64,000 bases of DNA. Origin: Floricoccus penangensis (GTDB lineage: Bacteria > Bacillota > Bacilli > Lactobacillales > Streptococcaceae). The stretch spans positions 248,001 through 312,000 of the forward strand of contig NZ_MKIQ01000028.1 in NCBI RefSeq assembly GCF_001832885.1, given 5' to 3'. Below, piece after piece: positions 1 through 9,899 of the stretch. Position numbers and translations under genes: made by a program. Below the pieces are notes generated by a model. The model did no database searches and was not told the origin of the DNA. It worked only from the letters and a program-made list of their open reading frames with translations. Numbering within the stretch: position 1 is the first letter of the stretch; every line of letters starts with the position of its first letter.

Positions 1-21
1 ATAAAAGGGTCTAGCTTTATT

Positions 22-1830
22 TTATTCAAATACAAATTGGTTATGATAAAGTTCTGCATAGAATCCTTTTTGGTTAAGGAGTTCTTTATGGCTTCCTTCC
101 TCGATAACTTTACCGTCACGTAATACGACGATTTTATCTGCATTAAGGATTGTTTTAAGTCTATGGGCAATTACGAAACTTGTACGTCCAGCAATTGCTG
201 CCTCCATAGCTTGTTGAATTTTACTTTCAGTTACTGTATCTACGTTACTTGTTGCTTCATCAAGAATTAGTAATTCAGGATTTGTAAGGATAGTACGTGC
301 AATTGAAATAAGTTGTTTTTGACCTGTTGAGAAGATGTTTTGTTCATCATCAACAACAGTATCATATTTATCAGGAAGACTCTCAATGAAGTCATGAATG
401 TGAGTAGTCTTGGCTGCAGTAATTACTTCTTCATCAGTAGCATCTGGTTTACCAAATTTGATATTATCACGGATTGTACCAGAGAATAATACTGAGTCTT
501 GAAGTACGATACCAACATTTGAGCGAAGGCTATCAAGATCCATTTCACGAATGTCAGTTCCATCAAACTTAATTGAACCAGAGTCAACATCATAGAAACG
601 ATTCATAAGGTTCATGATTGTTGTCTTACCAGAACCTGTTGGGCCTACAAGAGCAACCATTTGACCCTTATTAACATCAATTGAAACATCTTTTAAGATT
701 TGTTTTCCTGGTGTGTAAGAGAAATCAATGTCCTTGATTGCTACTCCAGATTTAATTTCTTCAAATTTAACTCCATTATCAGGGCGAATTTCATCAGGTT
801 CATCAAACATTTCTTGTAAACGACGAGCACCAGTAATTGCCATTTGAAGTTCTGTAAAGCTTGAAGAAATTTGCATGATTGGTTGGTAATATTGTTGTGA
901 ATATTGAACAAATGTTACTACTAAACCAAGCGCTGCTGCGCGTGATAATGATGAGTCATTAAGAGCAATCGTTGAACCAACAAAGATTACTACCGCAGTA
1001 TTAATCAAGCTGATACCATTCATCATTGGGAATAACATACCACCAAATACACGAGCTTTAAATGTAGCACCTTTAACGTTTTCGTTATGTACTTCAAAAC
1101 CTTTAACCACATCATCTTGAAGTCCTTCAACGATGATAGCTTTTTGACCTGAAATAGTTTCATCCATATAAGCATTTAATTTACCAACTTCATTTTGTTG
1201 AATGTCAGTATATTTTTTAGCTTGACGGATTACGAAAATCGCAAGGATAATAGCTACTGGAGTTGAAGCAATTGTAAGCCATGCAAGACTTACATTTTGA
1301 CGGAACATCATAATTAGTAAACCAATAAATAAAGCAAAGTTTGTTGCAACTTGTGATACTGATTGGTTAAGTGAATTTTGAATATTATCTAAGTCACTTG
1401 TAAAACGACTCAAGATGTCACCATCTTTATGACGGTCAAAGAATGAAATTGTCAAACGTTCTAGTTTACCAAATAAACCTTTACGCATTTCATTTGTTGA
1501 ATAACTTACTACCCTATTAAATAGTAGTGAGTATATTAAGTTTGCTACTGTAGTAAAGACATAAGCTAAGAATAACTTAACCATTACATCATAGAAAGGT
1601 TGTTTACTTGGACTAACAAAAGCTGCACCAGTTGCATCAGCAACTCCTTTAGCTTTCATATATTCTCCCAACCATTCACCTAAGCTAGTAAGTGCTTGAC
1701 CAAGAAAGACTGGAGCCTTAACTTGTAAATATGTAGAAGCGATTATAGCTAGGATGATAACAATAAATGAAAGTTTAAATTTCTTAAAATATTGCCAAAA
1801 GAATTTTATAGCTTTTCTATATTCTCCCAT
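22..1830 (-). CDS. ABC exporter, ATP-binding/permease subunit (catalytic-site half of heterodimer)
   Basis: Half of a heterodimeric type IV ABC exporter, probably exporting drugs or other amphiphiles across the cytoplasmic membrane. The first ~330 residues carry about six membrane segments. The nucleotide-binding domain follows, with Walker A GPTGSGKT at 396-403, signature FSTGQ at 500-504, Walker B LILDE at 521-525 with the catalytic Glu, and H-loop His556. The signature is non-canonical (ST for SG). Its start overlaps the stop of the partner gene by one base (TAATG), so the two are translationally coupled. A MarR regulator heads the operon. The substrate cannot be told from sequence; LmrCD/PatAB/SatAB-like pairs are the closest comparison. 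Confidence 0.9.
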   Translation of the reverse strand: MGEYRKAIKFFWQYFKKFKLSFIVIILAIIASTYLQVKAPVFLGQALTSLGEWLGEYMKAKGVADATGAAFVSPSKQPFYDVMVKLFLAYVFTTVANLIYSLLFNRVVSYSTNEMRKGLFGKLERLTISFFDRHKDGDILSRFTSDLDNIQNSLNQSVSQVATNFALFIGLLIMMFRQNVSLAWLTIASTPVAIILAIFVIRQAKKYTDIQQNEVGKLNAYMDETISGQKAIIVEGLQDDVVKGFEVHNENVKGATFKARVFGGMLFPMMNGISLINTAVVIFVGSTIALNDSSLSRAAALGLVVTFVQYSQQYYQPIMQISSSFTELQMAITGARRLQEMFDEPDEIRPDNGVKFEEIKSGVAIKDIDFSYTPGKQILKDVSIDVNKGQMVALVGPTGSGKTTIMNLMNRFYDVDSGSIKFDGTDIREMDLDSLRSNVGIVLQDSVLFSGTIRDNIKFGKPDATDEEVITAAKTTHIHDFIESLPDKYDTVVDDEQNIFSTGQKQLISIARTILTNPELLILDEATSNVDTVTESKIQQAMEAAIAGRTSFVIAHRLKTILNADKIVVLRDGKVIEEGSHKELLNQKGFYAELYHNQFVFE

Positions 1831-3536
1831 TATTCATCACTTCCTTTCTGAGTTTCGTAAATTTCACGATAAACATCATTATTTTGAATCAACTCTTTAT
1901 GAGTACCTTGACCAATTAATCTGCCTTCATCCAGAACAAGAATAGTATCAGCATGGACAACAGAAGAAATCTTTTGGGCAATAATAACTTTAGTTGTATC
2001 TTTAAGATCTTCATTCAAAGCTTGTTGAACTAGTTTTTCACTCTTAGCATCAAGAGCAGATGTTGAATCGTCAAGAATTAAAACTTTAGGATCCTTAATA
2101 ACACCACGCGCAATACTCATACGTTGTTTTTGTCCACCAGAGAAGTTTGCACCACGTTCTTCAACCTCTGAATCATAGTTATCGGGCATCTTCTCAATAA
2201 ATTCCTTAGCTTGAGAGATTTCACTTGCATGTTTCAAGTCGTCCAAATTAGCATCCGGTTTCCCCTGTTTAAGGTTGTCAGCAACTGTACCTGAGAAAAG
2301 GATAGCTTTTTGGAGAACAATAGAAATGTTTTTCTTAAGTGTACCACGACTTAAATCACGTAAATCGCGTCCTCCCACTTCAACCATACCTTCTGTTGGA
2401 TCAAAAAGTCTTGGTATTAATTGTGCTAAAGTAGTTTTACCTGAACCAGTAGCTCCCACGATACCAACCATTTGACCAGGTTTAATTTCAAATGTCACAT
2501 TCTTAAGAGTAGGTTTATCATCATTTGGATAAACAAATGTTACATCATCAAATTTGATTGAACCATTAAGCTCTACATCTGGGACATCTTTAAATTGCAT
2601 AGCAGGTTCTGTATCAAGAACTTCTTTAATACGACGAAGTGAGATAAATGCACGACTTGCCATCATAGACATCATACCACCCATGATGATAGCAAACATA
2701 ATTTGTCCCATATAAGTCATAAATGAAGCAACACCACCTAATGCTGTTGGATCATCAACGATAAATGTTGAAACCATATAGATAGCTCCGAAAATTGTAA
2801 GTTGGCTGACCAGAGTAAAGGCTGGAATCATTGTTGAGAATAAGTTACCAACTGCCAAGTTATGACCAAGTAACTCATCACTTACAGCATCAAATTTTTC
2901 TTCTTGAGATTCTTCTTGAACAAAAGATTTAACTACACGAGCACCACGAAGGTTTTCCTTAGCAATCGTATTAGATTTATCTAACAATTTTTGGAAAGCT
3001 GAGAAATGTGGTCCCATTTTAGACATTGCAAGACCAGTGATTACTACAATTAACACTACCAGAAGAACAATTAACCACCATAATCTTGGTAGAGTTCTTA
3101 CAGCAAGGATAAATGATCCCACGAATAAAATAGGAACACGTAGTAGTACTTGGAATATCATCATTGTCAAGTTTTGAACTTGGTTAACGTCATTTGTCAT
3201 ACGAACTACCAAATTACCAGCATTGAATTCTTCTACATTTGCATATGAGAATTGTTGAATTTTTTTGAAGGTTGCTTCACGGATATCAGCAGATACTCCT
3301 TGAGCAATCTTAGCAGCAAGAATGGTATTAATAAGACCTGCAACTAGACCCATAACTGCAATTCCGACTAACCAAACACCAACTTCTTTGATTTTGTTTT
3401 TGTCATCTTGCATTACCGCTGTCAATACATCTTGTAAATATTGAGGTTGTAGTAAACTTGAAGCTACTACTAAGCCAATCATTACAAGAGAAGCAAGTGC
3501 ATACCACTTATACTTTTTAATAAACTGGAAAAGCAT
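1830..3536 (-). CDS. ABC exporter, ATP-binding/permease subunit (degenerate-site half)
   Basis: Partner of the downstream exporter subunit. About six membrane segments are followed by a nucleotide-binding domain with Walker A GATGSGKT (361-368) and a canonical signature FSGGQ (465-469). The Walker B motif ends in LILDD, with Asp490 in place of the catalytic Glu, and the H-loop carries Gln521 instead of His. These substitutions mark the half that builds the non-hydrolysing composite site in heterodimeric exporters. Its intact signature would complete the active site of the other subunit. The start is supported by AAGGAG 7 bases upstream. It lies 121 bp downstream of the MarR gene on the same strand. 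Confidence 0.9.
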   Translation of the reverse strand: MLFQFIKKYKWYALASLVMIGLVVASSLLQPQYLQDVLTAVMQDDKNKIKEVGVWLVGIAVMGLVAGLINTILAAKIAQGVSADIREATFKKIQQFSYANVEEFNAGNLVVRMTNDVNQVQNLTMMIFQVLLRVPILFVGSFILAVRTLPRLWWLIVLLVVLIVVITGLAMSKMGPHFSAFQKLLDKSNTIAKENLRGARVVKSFVQEESQEEKFDAVSDELLGHNLAVGNLFSTMIPAFTLVSQLTIFGAIYMVSTFIVDDPTALGGVASFMTYMGQIMFAIIMGGMMSMMASRAFISLRRIKEVLDTEPAMQFKDVPDVELNGSIKFDDVTFVYPNDDKPTLKNVTFEIKPGQMVGIVGATGSGKTTLAQLIPRLFDPTEGMVEVGGRDLRDLSRGTLKKNISIVLQKAILFSGTVADNLKQGKPDANLDDLKHASEISQAKEFIEKMPDNYDSEVEERGANFSGGQKQRMSIARGVIKDPKVLILDDSTSALDAKSEKLVQQALNEDLKDTTKVIIAQKISSVVHADTILVLDEGRLIGQGTHKELIQNNDVYREIYETQKGSDE

Positions 3537-3657
3537 TCTTTTCTCCTTTTCATTTTTTTAATAAATAACACTCTTTTAATTACCTCGTCAAGAGAGCAGC
3601 TTTACTATTGTACATTTTCGAATCAAAAATGTCCACTACCTTTAGACCTAAATAACA

Positions 3658-4176
3658 TTATTTTTCATCTTTTTGCAAGGGAGCACCAAATATACTACTC
3701 TTACACATTGAGAAAAACTCATTTGAACCATCAGCATTTGCTGCATCAAGTTTTTTTAACAATCTGAGTAGCTCACTTTGTTCCTTAATTGTTAAGGATG
3801 AAAATAATTCTTCTGAAGCAGTGTCCATGATATTAATTCTCTCAGATACCATTTTTCTTCCTTCATCTGAAATATATATTCTATTTATTCTTTTGTCTTG
3901 TTCATCACTGACTCGAAAAATTAAATCTTCTTGTTCAAGTTGTTTAACCATCGCAGTTACACTTGAAGGTTTAATATCCAAAGTTTCAGCAATCTCAGAG
4001 TTCGTCAGACCATTTGATTTATCATTTAAAAAGAACAACAAACCTCGCGCTCCACGTTGACTACCATCTTGCCTTATTCGTCTACCATCATTGATACCAT
4101 GTACCGCTTTAGCAACATTAGGTTTTCTGATAATCTTCATAAATATCCTAAACAGATCTTGGCTTTCTTTTGACAT
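3658..4176 (-). CDS. MarR-family transcriptional regulator
   Basis: Winged-helix regulator of 172 residues, slightly longer than usual for MarR proteins because of a short N-terminal extension. The helix-turn-helix/wing segment includes LTNSEIAETLDIKPSSVTAM and the wing residues DEQDKRINRIYI. It precedes the two ABC exporter genes in the same direction and is probably their local repressor and autoregulator, as is common for MarR-exporter operons. AAAGGA six bases before ATG supports the start. A perfect 8-bp inverted repeat directly after its -10 box (4206-4231) is the likely operator. The inducing ligand is unknown. Confidence 0.88.
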   Translation of the reverse strand: MSKESQDLFRIFMKIIRKPNVAKAVHGINDGRRIRQDGSQRGARGLLFFLNDKSNGLTNSEIAETLDIKPSSVTAMVKQLEQEDLIFRVSDEQDKRINRIYISDEGRKMVSERINIMDTASEELFSSLTIKEQSELLRLLKKLDAANADGSNEFFSMCKSSIFGAPLQKDEK

Positions 4177-4205
4177 ATGCTTCCTTTCCTTAAAGTATTT
4201 AGTTC

Positions 4206-4231
4206 ATCTATTTTTTAACTAACAAATAGAT
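4206..4231. promoter_or_regulatory. Inverted repeat, candidate MarR operator
   Basis: Perfect 8-bp arms ATCTATTT/AAATAGAT separated by 10 bases. It overlaps the edge of the -10 box and the expected transcription start of the marR-exporter operon, a position typical of an autoregulatory MarR operator. Binding is inferred. Confidence 0.55.
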
Positions 4232-4257
4232 TTTACTCCTCTGAACCTAAAAGTCAA
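4230..4257 (-). promoter_or_regulatory. Promoter of marR-ABC exporter operon
   Basis: On the minus strand TTGACT (4252-4257) and TAAAAT (4230-4235) are separated by 16 bases. Confidence 0.6.
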
Positions 4258-4379
4258 TTAAAAGGTTCTGAATTGAAGTTATAATTTTATAAAATTAGAG
4301 TAGGAAATAAATTATAAAATTTTTTAAGTTAACCTAAAAAATATTAAGTAAATATTTTTCTTGTGTATTAAATTTTTTG

Positions 4380-4388
4380 TGATAAAAT
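4380..4388 (+). promoter_or_regulatory. Extended -10 promoter of the cation efflux gene
   Basis: TGATAAAAT ends six bases before the ATG at 4395, so transcription should begin at or next to the start codon. The GGAGGG between them touches the ATG and is too close to act as a normal ribosome binding site. A possible upstream promoter (TTGAAG, 17 bases, TAGAGT, near 4273-4301) could provide a longer leader. Confidence 0.5.
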
Positions 4389-4394
4389 GGAGGG

Positions 4395-5600
4395 ATGAAC
4401 AATTCTAGAATTAAAGAGCTCAAAATGGCTGAGCGCGGTGCTTTGATTAGCATCATTGCCTATGTAGTTCTCTCAATTATTAAGATTGCTGTCGCAAACC
4501 TCACAAACTCTGAAAGTTTACGAGCTGACGGGTTTAACAACATCACGGACATCATAGGAAATATAGCCGTTCTTGCTGGAATACGTATGGCAAGACGTCC
4601 TGCAGATGATGATCATGCCTATGGTCATTGGAAAGTTGAAAGTGTTGCTAGTTTAATTACTAGTTTCATTATGTTCGCTGTTGGTTTTGTTGTTTTGCGT
4701 CAGACGATTATTGACATTATTAATAACGAAAAAACTGCAGTCGATCCTGTGGGTGCAATAGTTGGTATATTCTCAGCAATAATCATGTTCGGAATTTATC
4801 GCTATAATGCTGGACTTGCTCAAAAAGTTAAATCCCCTGGACTCATGAGTGCTGCAAAAGATAACCTAAGTGATGCGGTAACATCAATTGCTACATCTAT
4901 TGCTATCGTAGCTGCATCCTTCAATCTTACTTGGATTGACCGCCTTATGGCCGTTGTGATCACGATTTTCATCTTCAAAACAGCCTATGATATCTTCTCA
5001 GAAAGTGCCTTTAGCTTGTCAGATGGCTTTGATGAAGAAAAAATCGAAGAATATAAAAAAGCCCTCACAGGAATAAGAGAAATAGAAGAAATCAAGAATA
5101 TCCGTGGTCGTACATATGGAAGTAACGTCTTTCTAGATGTCGTTGTCGATATGAGTCCTGATATGTCAGTTTTCGAAAGTCACCAAGCAACCGAAGAGAT
5201 TGAAAATATACTCAAGACTCAATTTGAAGTATTTGATGTCGATGTTCATGTTGAACCATCGTATCTTGAAGAAGAAGAAAGAGACAGCTACATAGCCCTT
5301 GATTTACTTGCTATGGAAGAAAAAATCTTAAATGGTTTTGAGCTTGATAAACTTCTTGACAGAACCTTTAAAGAAATACAATCTGACGGCATAATACTCG
5401 ATAAGAGCCAAAGATTAATTGAGAAAAAACCTCAGCAAATTGGAATCTCTCAGTTCAACCCAGAAAGAATAAGCAAGAAGACCTTCATATTAACCTATGA
5501 ATACTTTGAAAATCACCAAACCTACATCGTCACAAGCATTTGGCGTAGAGATAGACATTGGAGATGTATCCAAAGGCAAATAACAAAAAGAGAACTTTAG
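4395..5600 (+). CDS. Cation diffusion facilitator family metal efflux transporter
   Basis: CDF-type secondary transporter that exports divalent metal ions. The N-terminal ~200 residues hold about six membrane segments. Typical motifs are DGFNNITDI (45-53), DDDHAYGHWK (71-80) and a later DNLSDAVTS; metal-binding Asp/His residues lie here. A cytoplasmic ferredoxin-like CDF domain follows. At 401 residues it is ~100 longer than a minimal CDF protein, with an extra C-terminal domain of unclear role. It is divergent from the marR operon. Its last three codons and stop lie inside the terminator stem. Metal specificity (Mn, Zn or other) cannot be read safely. Confidence 0.88.
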   Translation: MNNSRIKELKMAERGALISIIAYVVLSIIKIAVANLTNSESLRADGFNNITDIIGNIAVLAGIRMARRPADDDHAYGHWKVESVASLITSFIMFAVGFVVLRQTIIDIINNEKTAVDPVGAIVGIFSAIIMFGIYRYNAGLAQKVKSPGLMSAAKDNLSDAVTSIATSIAIVAASFNLTWIDRLMAVVITIFIFKTAYDIFSESAFSLSDGFDEEKIEEYKKALTGIREIEEIKNIRGRTYGSNVFLDVVVDMSPDMSVFESHQATEEIENILKTQFEVFDVDVHVEPSYLEEEERDSYIALDLLAMEEKILNGFELDKLLDRTFKEIQSDGIILDKSQRLIEKKPQQIGISQFNPERISKKTFILTYEYFENHQTYIVTSIWRRDRHWRCIQRQITKREL

Positions 5601-5620
5601 GAAACTAAAGTTCTCTTTTT
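5585..5620. terminator. Bidirectional terminator between convergent genes
   Basis: Perfect 16-bp stem AAAAAGAGAACTTTAG with a GAAA tetraloop, flanked by A/T runs that serve both strands. The efflux-gene stop codon (5598-5600) is in the ascending arm. The lipoprotein gene on the other strand ends at 5626. Confidence 0.9.
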
Positions 5621-5625
5621 GGAAA

Positions 5626-6372
5626 CTATTTTGCGTTTGCATAAAGATTATCTGGATATTGTCCACTAAAATTTGTTAGTAGAGCCTGATCATATTCTGG
5701 TGTACCTTTTGAACTCATCCCGTCCATCATTGCCTGTCTCATCGACTCCTCCCACTCTTTTATTCTACGATCATATTCTTCTTGACTCATATCATCTGGT
5801 TTTGGTCCCGCAGTTCCTCCTAATCCATAAGCTGGACCAGCTTTCTCTGGCCACATACCTGTTGGGAATGGAGTTCCATAAGCAAGTAGATTACTTTTAT
5901 AACCATTTGTATCAATACTTGAACCTTCTACAACTTGTCCGTACTGAGCAACTCTATAGCCAGCCATATGAGTTGCATAATTTTGCGCTCCTGTTTCAGC
6001 CTTTTCCTCTGTCATTCCTTCATTCGATTTAGCTCCTGTAATATTTTGAGTAGCTTTTGATTCAGCACCTCCAGAAGCTTTTCCTTCTTGACCAGATTCT
6101 GCAGCTTGATCAGATTCAACTTGACTAACATTTTGAGATTCAGTAGCTACATTTGATACTTCTGCTGATGAATCCTTTGATGAACCTTCAGACGATTTTT
6201 CCTTAGATGATTTTTCCTTAGATGATTTTTCCTTAGATGATTTTTCCTTAGATGTTGATGATATTTTGCTTTCTTTAGATTTACTAGAATCTTTCTTATG
6301 TCCCCCACATGCTGCTAGAGATACGATTGCCAACATACTCATTATTAAGACTGTAATTCTTTTCTTGTTCAT
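5626..6372 (-). CDS. Repeat-containing surface lipoprotein of unknown function
   Basis: Secreted lipoprotein of 248 residues with a type II signal peptide (Lys-rich start, hydrophobic core, lipobox LAAC near residue 22). A low-complexity Ser/Lys/Glu stalk with repeated SKEKS follows, then a Gln/Ala/Ser-rich stretch, and a C-terminal ~120-residue region with YRVAQYGQVV and GTPFPTGMWP that I do not recognise. The repeat stalk probably spans the cell wall. GGGG eight bases upstream supports the start. It is a single-gene unit with its own upstream dyad, and it converges on the cation efflux gene. Function unknown. Confidence 0.8.
   Translation of the reverse strand: MNKKRITVLIMSMLAIVSLAACGGHKKDSSKSKESKISSTSKEKSSKEKSSKEKSSKEKSSEGSSKDSSAEVSNVATESQNVSQVESDQAAESGQEGKASGGAESKATQNITGAKSNEGMTEEKAETGAQNYATHMAGYRVAQYGQVVEGSSIDTNGYKSNLLAYGTPFPTGMWPEKAGPAYGLGGTAGPKPDDMSQEEYDRRIKEWEESMRQAMMDGMSSKGTPEYDQALLTNFSGQYPDNLYANAK
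6194..6253 (-). repeat. Four perfect 15-bp tandem repeats inside the lipoprotein gene
   Basis: GATTTTTCCTTAGAT (plus strand) occurs four times in immediate succession without mismatch. It encodes the SKEKS stalk repeats, so copy-number change would stay in frame and alter stalk length. Confidence 0.95.
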
Positions 6373-6420
6373 AATTTTCCCCTATTGTTTTTTATAAACA
6401 CATATTACCATAGTATTACA

Positions 6421-6441
6421 AATATTACAATAAGTAATATT
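6421..6441. promoter_or_regulatory. Dyad upstream of the lipoprotein gene
   Basis: Perfect 8-bp arms AATATTAC/GTAATATT with a 5-base spacer, 49 bp before the lipoprotein ATG. Another TATTAC half-site lies next to it. Possible operator; no regulator can be named. Confidence 0.35.
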
Positions 6442-6608
6442 GTTTTTTTATTAAAATATTTAATAACTAAGAAAAAAGATATACTGATTCAAAAGTCTCA
6501 ACTTAACAAGTTAAAATTAAATCGCCTAGATTCAATATGATTCTAAGTAATTTAATGAAAACTAATTCTTATAATTAAATTACTAAACAACACTTAAAAG
6601 GGAACTCT

Positions 6609-7020
6609 ATGTATATAAATCAAATAGTTTTGCCTATACATTTAGTCGAGAACTTGAGGAAAATGATATTGAAATATTTATAAGTAAGTTTATTCAATCA
6701 ATTCCAGAAAATTCATTTTTAAGATAAAAATTTTAGTTGATTAACATGCAGTCCAAGAATGATACTTTCGATTATCATATCCTATAAGCTGATAGTCATA
6801 GTTGTACTTTATGTCAGATGTTAGAAAGTTATTAATATATGCTAAACATCCCCCAATATATACACAGAGAAAAATTGATGCAGAACCTTTATTTGGAGAC
6901 ATAAAACATAATCTTAATTTTATAATCGCTTGTCTTAAAATAAGTCTACACCGTAAGCTCACTTCAATGGACTCAATTTCTATTCTTAGCTCATTTACCA
7001 GTAGAATAGAACTAGCGACT
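6609..7020 (+). pseudogene. Decayed IS1182/IS1272-type transposase remnant
   Basis: Fragments of a DDE transposase in shifting frames. At 6609-6727 a start-like piece reads MYINQIVLPIHL and, after a frameshift, EENDIEIFISKFIQSIPEN, resembling IS1182-family N termini. At about 6850-6915 a C-terminal piece reads IYTQRKIDAEPLFGDIK, close to the family's RKIDVEPVFG motif. After another shift a piece reads LQWTQFLFLAHL, resembling the terminal LAHNL helix. The central catalytic part is deleted. No intact terminal inverted repeats were recognised. The rest of the 923-bp gap at 6373-7295 holds only the lipoprotein promoter region and the clpE terminator. Confidence 0.65.
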
Positions 7021-7202
7021 TTTAATAACTTAAGTTCTATGGAACTCAAAGCGATGTGCGATCCTTGACCTACTTCCATCAACTATACTAGATTTCTTAT
7101 TTTTTTTACGCACAGTTTTAAGAAGCTAAGAATATGAAATTAGAAAATATACAATTTGGAGAAAAATATGCTTAAATGATAAAGGAAACTTACATTTTTT
7201 AT

Positions 7203-7269
7203 CTAAAATCAAAAAACATAAGAAATTAATAATGAAATCAATTTCTTATGCTTTGCTTTTCGATTTTAG
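7203..7269 (-). terminator. clpE terminator
   Basis: On the minus strand an 11-bp stem (CATAAGAAATT/AATTTCTTATG, plus-strand arms 7217-7227 and 7240-7250) is followed by TTTTTT. Outer arms CTAAAATC/GATTTTAG (7203-7210, 7262-7269) extend the symmetry. Confidence 0.85.
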
Positions 7270-7295
7270 AAGACTTTTGAGTAAGTCCCTTTAAT

Positions 7296-9572
7296 TTATT
7301 CACTTATTTCTGCTTTAGCTTCCACTTTTGTAGTAGCTTTTTTTCTTCCTCTTTTTTTCCTAATAACAATATCCCCTGCCTTATTTGTATCAGCAACAAG
7401 ATTTTTATTTTCAGGATTTTCAAGGTAGAAATCAGCAACTCCATCTTCAATGTTATCTTGGATTGTACGACGTAATGGACGTGCACCCATTGCTGGATCA
7501 TAGCCTAAATCAACTAATTTTTCCTTAGCAGAATCTGTAACATCTAAATGAATTTCATTCTTAGATAATTGATTATTAACATCTTTAAGCATCAAATCAA
7601 CTATATGAAGTAAATCATCCTTACTTAGTGCACTAAACTCAATAATACCATCGAATCTGTTCATGAATTCAGGTGAGAAGAAATCACCTAATTGTCCAAG
7701 AACTGAATTTGTACGTCCTTCACGTGCTGCACCAAAGCCAACATTTGCTTCAACCTTACCAGTACCAGCATTTGAAGTCATGATAATTATAGCATCTTTG
7801 AAACTAATTGTTCTACCTTGAGCATCTGTCAAGCGACCATCATCAAGAATCTGCAAGAACATATGCATAACATCAGGGTGAGCTTTTTCAATTTCATCCA
7901 AGAGAATTAATGAATATGGATTACGTCGAACTTTCTCAGAAAGTTGACCTGCTTCTTCATATCCAACATATCCTGGGGGAGCTCCGATTAATTTGGCCAC
8001 ACTGTGTTTTTCCATATATTCACTCATGTCAAAGCGAATCATGCTATCCTCTGAGCCAAAAAGTTCTTTAGCAAGTTGTTTAGCTAATTCAGTTTTACCG
8101 ACACCAGTAGGTCCAACAAACATGAAACTACCAATCGGACGACTATCACTTCCTAATCCAATTCGATTGCGACGAATTGCTTTAGAAATCTTATCTACAG
8201 CATTATCTTGACCGATAACATGAGCTTTTAAATCATCAGCGAGATTTACGAGCTGAGCTTGTTCCTTTTCTTTCAAATCTCCAACTGGAATATTTGTTTT
8301 TTGTTCAATAATCTGCTCAATTTCTTTTTCAGAAATTATTGGAGTATCAACTTCTACAGTACTTTCTTTTTGCAGAACCCTCAATTTAGAAATTTGATCC
8401 CTATAATAAGCTGCTTTTTCGAAATCTTCCATCATCATGGCATCATTTTTTTCAGCTTCTGCATCTTCAATTCTTCGTGCAATATCTTCAGGGTTAAGGA
8501 AACGAAGAGTTAAATTCATCTTAGAACCGGCTTCATCCAGAAGGTCGATGGCCTTATCTGGCAAGAATCTATCTTGAATGTAACGATTTGATAGAAGGGC
8601 TGCCTGTCTAATGGCTTCATCTGTATATTTTACATGATGATAATCTTCATATCGGCTTTGAATACCTTTGAGAATAACTATTGTTTCGTCGATACTAGGC
8701 TCATCAACTCGAACTGGTTGCATACGTCTTTCAAGTGCCGCATCTTTTTCAATAATACGATATTCATTAAGCGTAGTCGCTCCAATCATTTGAAGTTCAC
8801 CACGCGCAAGAGCGGGTTTCAAAATATTACCAGCATCCATACTTCCATCACCTGTTGAGCCAGCTCCAACAATTTCATGGATTTCATCAATAAAGAGAAC
8901 TACATCATCACGTTCCTTGATTTCTTCCAGAAGTTTTTGCATACGTTCTTCAAATTGTCCACGTACTCCTGTACCTTGAACTAGACTAACAACGTCAAGT
9001 CGAATAACTTCTTTATTTTGTAGTTTTTGTGGAACATCATCTTCAACAATTTTTTGGGCTAAACCTTCAACAACTGCTGTTTTACCAACACCAGGTTCTC
9101 CGATTAAAACTGGATTATTTTTTGTTCTACGATTTAATATTTCAATTACACGGGTAATTTCTTCATCACGACCGATTACTGGATCAATTTCTCCTCGACG
9201 TGCAAGTTCAGTAATATTAATACCAAATTCATCTAATAGAGTTGGTTTTGCGCTTTTTGGTTTCTTGGGCCCATTACCATTTCCACCTGGGTTTCTTCCT
9301 CCTGTTTGTGTCGGAGGAATTGACCCAAATCCACTTGCAAAATCACGATTTAAAGTACCGAATAAATCCTCAAATGGATTATATTGACGATTATTATCAT
9401 CATTATTTATATTTTTAGTTGGTTCAGTTGCTTGACCAAACAAGTTATCTCGACCACCCATCTTCATTTCTTGATAACATTTTTGGCAGAGATCTGTTTG
9501 TTGTTTCTGACCGTTCACATTTGTATATAAGTGAATTGTCGCTTCATTTTTACCACAGTTTTGACAAAGCAT
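7296..9572 (-). CDS. clpE: ATP-dependent Clp protease ATP-binding subunit ClpE
   Basis: AAA+ unfoldase of the Hsp100 family that feeds substrates to ClpP. The N-terminal zinc finger (Cys3, Cys6, Cys29, Cys32) identifies ClpE rather than ClpC. A Gly/Asn-rich linker follows, then AAA module 1 (Walker A GEPGVGKT, 158-165), a UVR-like segment ([16 protein letters not shown]) and AAA module 2 (GPTGVGKT near 490). Length 758 is normal for lactococcal/streptococcal ClpE. The Lys/Arg-rich tail ([11 protein letters not shown]) is noteworthy. It is a monocistronic unit controlled by a CtsR box immediately upstream, so it should be heat- and stress-induced. AAGGAG supports the start. Confidence 0.95.
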   Translation of the reverse strand: MLCQNCGKNEATIHLYTNVNGQKQQTDLCQKCYQEMKMGGRDNLFGQATEPTKNINNDDNNRQYNPFEDLFGTLNRDFASGFGSIPPTQTGGRNPGGNGNGPKKPKSAKPTLLDEFGINITELARRGEIDPVIGRDEEITRVIEILNRRTKNNPVLIGEPGVGKTAVVEGLAQKIVEDDVPQKLQNKEVIRLDVVSLVQGTGVRGQFEERMQKLLEEIKERDDVVLFIDEIHEIVGAGSTGDGSMDAGNILKPALARGELQMIGATTLNEYRIIEKDAALERRMQPVRVDEPSIDETIVILKGIQSRYEDYHHVKYTDEAIRQAALLSNRYIQDRFLPDKAIDLLDEAGSKMNLTLRFLNPEDIARRIEDAEAEKNDAMMMEDFEKAAYYRDQISKLRVLQKESTVEVDTPIISEKEIEQIIEQKTNIPVGDLKEKEQAQLVNLADDLKAHVIGQDNAVDKISKAIRRNRIGLGSDSRPIGSFMFVGPTGVGKTELAKQLAKELFGSEDSMIRFDMSEYMEKHSVAKLIGAPPGYVGYEEAGQLSEKVRRNPYSLILLDEIEKAHPDVMHMFLQILDDGRLTDAQGRTISFKDAIIIMTSNAGTGKVEANVGFGAAREGRTNSVLGQLGDFFSPEFMNRFDGIIEFSALSKDDLLHIVDLMLKDVNNQLSKNEIHLDVTDSAKEKLVDLGYDPAMGARPLRRTIQDNIEDGVADFYLENPENKNLVADTNKAGDIVIRKKRGRKKATTKVEAKAEISE

Positions 9573-9675
9573 ATGAATCTCCTTTTTTACTATTCAAAAT
9601 AGATTTTAATAAATCTAAATTTATATAAACCTACCCAGCAAAGTTTTTGTAATAAGGAATTTGGTTTTTTGCTTC

Positions 9676-9691
9676 TTGACCAAATTTGACC
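9676..9691. promoter_or_regulatory. CtsR operator of clpE
   Basis: On the minus strand GGTCAAATTTGGTCAA matches the CtsR heptad direct repeat (RGTCAAANANRGTCAAA). It lies just downstream of the -10 box. The 327-bp gap 9573-9899 otherwise contains only the clpE promoter and the nagA terminator. Confidence 0.88.
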
Positions 9692-9700
9692 TTTGAAATA

Positions 9701-9730
9701 ATTATATCATTTACACTGTCATTTTATCAA
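9701..9730 (-). promoter_or_regulatory. clpE promoter
   Basis: Minus-strand TTGATA (9725-9730), 18-base spacer, extended TGATATAAT (-10 at 9701-9706). Confidence 0.75.
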
Positions 9731-9761
9731 ATTATTTGTCTTATATCACTAATAAAATATG

Positions 9762-9789
9762 ACAAAAAACGACCTTAATTAAGATCGTT
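9762..9789 (-). terminator. nagA terminator
   Basis: Minus-strand stem AACGATCTT/AAGGTCGTT with an AATT loop, then TTTTTT; located about 110 bp after the nagA stop. Confidence 0.75.
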
Positions 9790-9899
9790 AATATCGTATT
9801 GATAACAAGTTTAAGAAACGATAAATTACACATTATAAACAATATAATTGGTAATATATATGCTTCTTATTTTATTGTAAGCATGTGATTGAAAAATTT

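Noticed and set aside
6741-7082. 113-codon minus-strand open frame and 88-codon plus-strand frame in the gap before clpE
   Set aside because: The plus-strand frame contains a broken transposase motif (RKIDAEPLFG) with frameshifts, and the minus-strand frame is its antisense. No ribosome binding sites.
8634-8858. Several plus-strand frames opposite clpE (7993-8858)
   Set aside because: All are antisense to conserved AAA+ motifs and lack ribosome binding sites.
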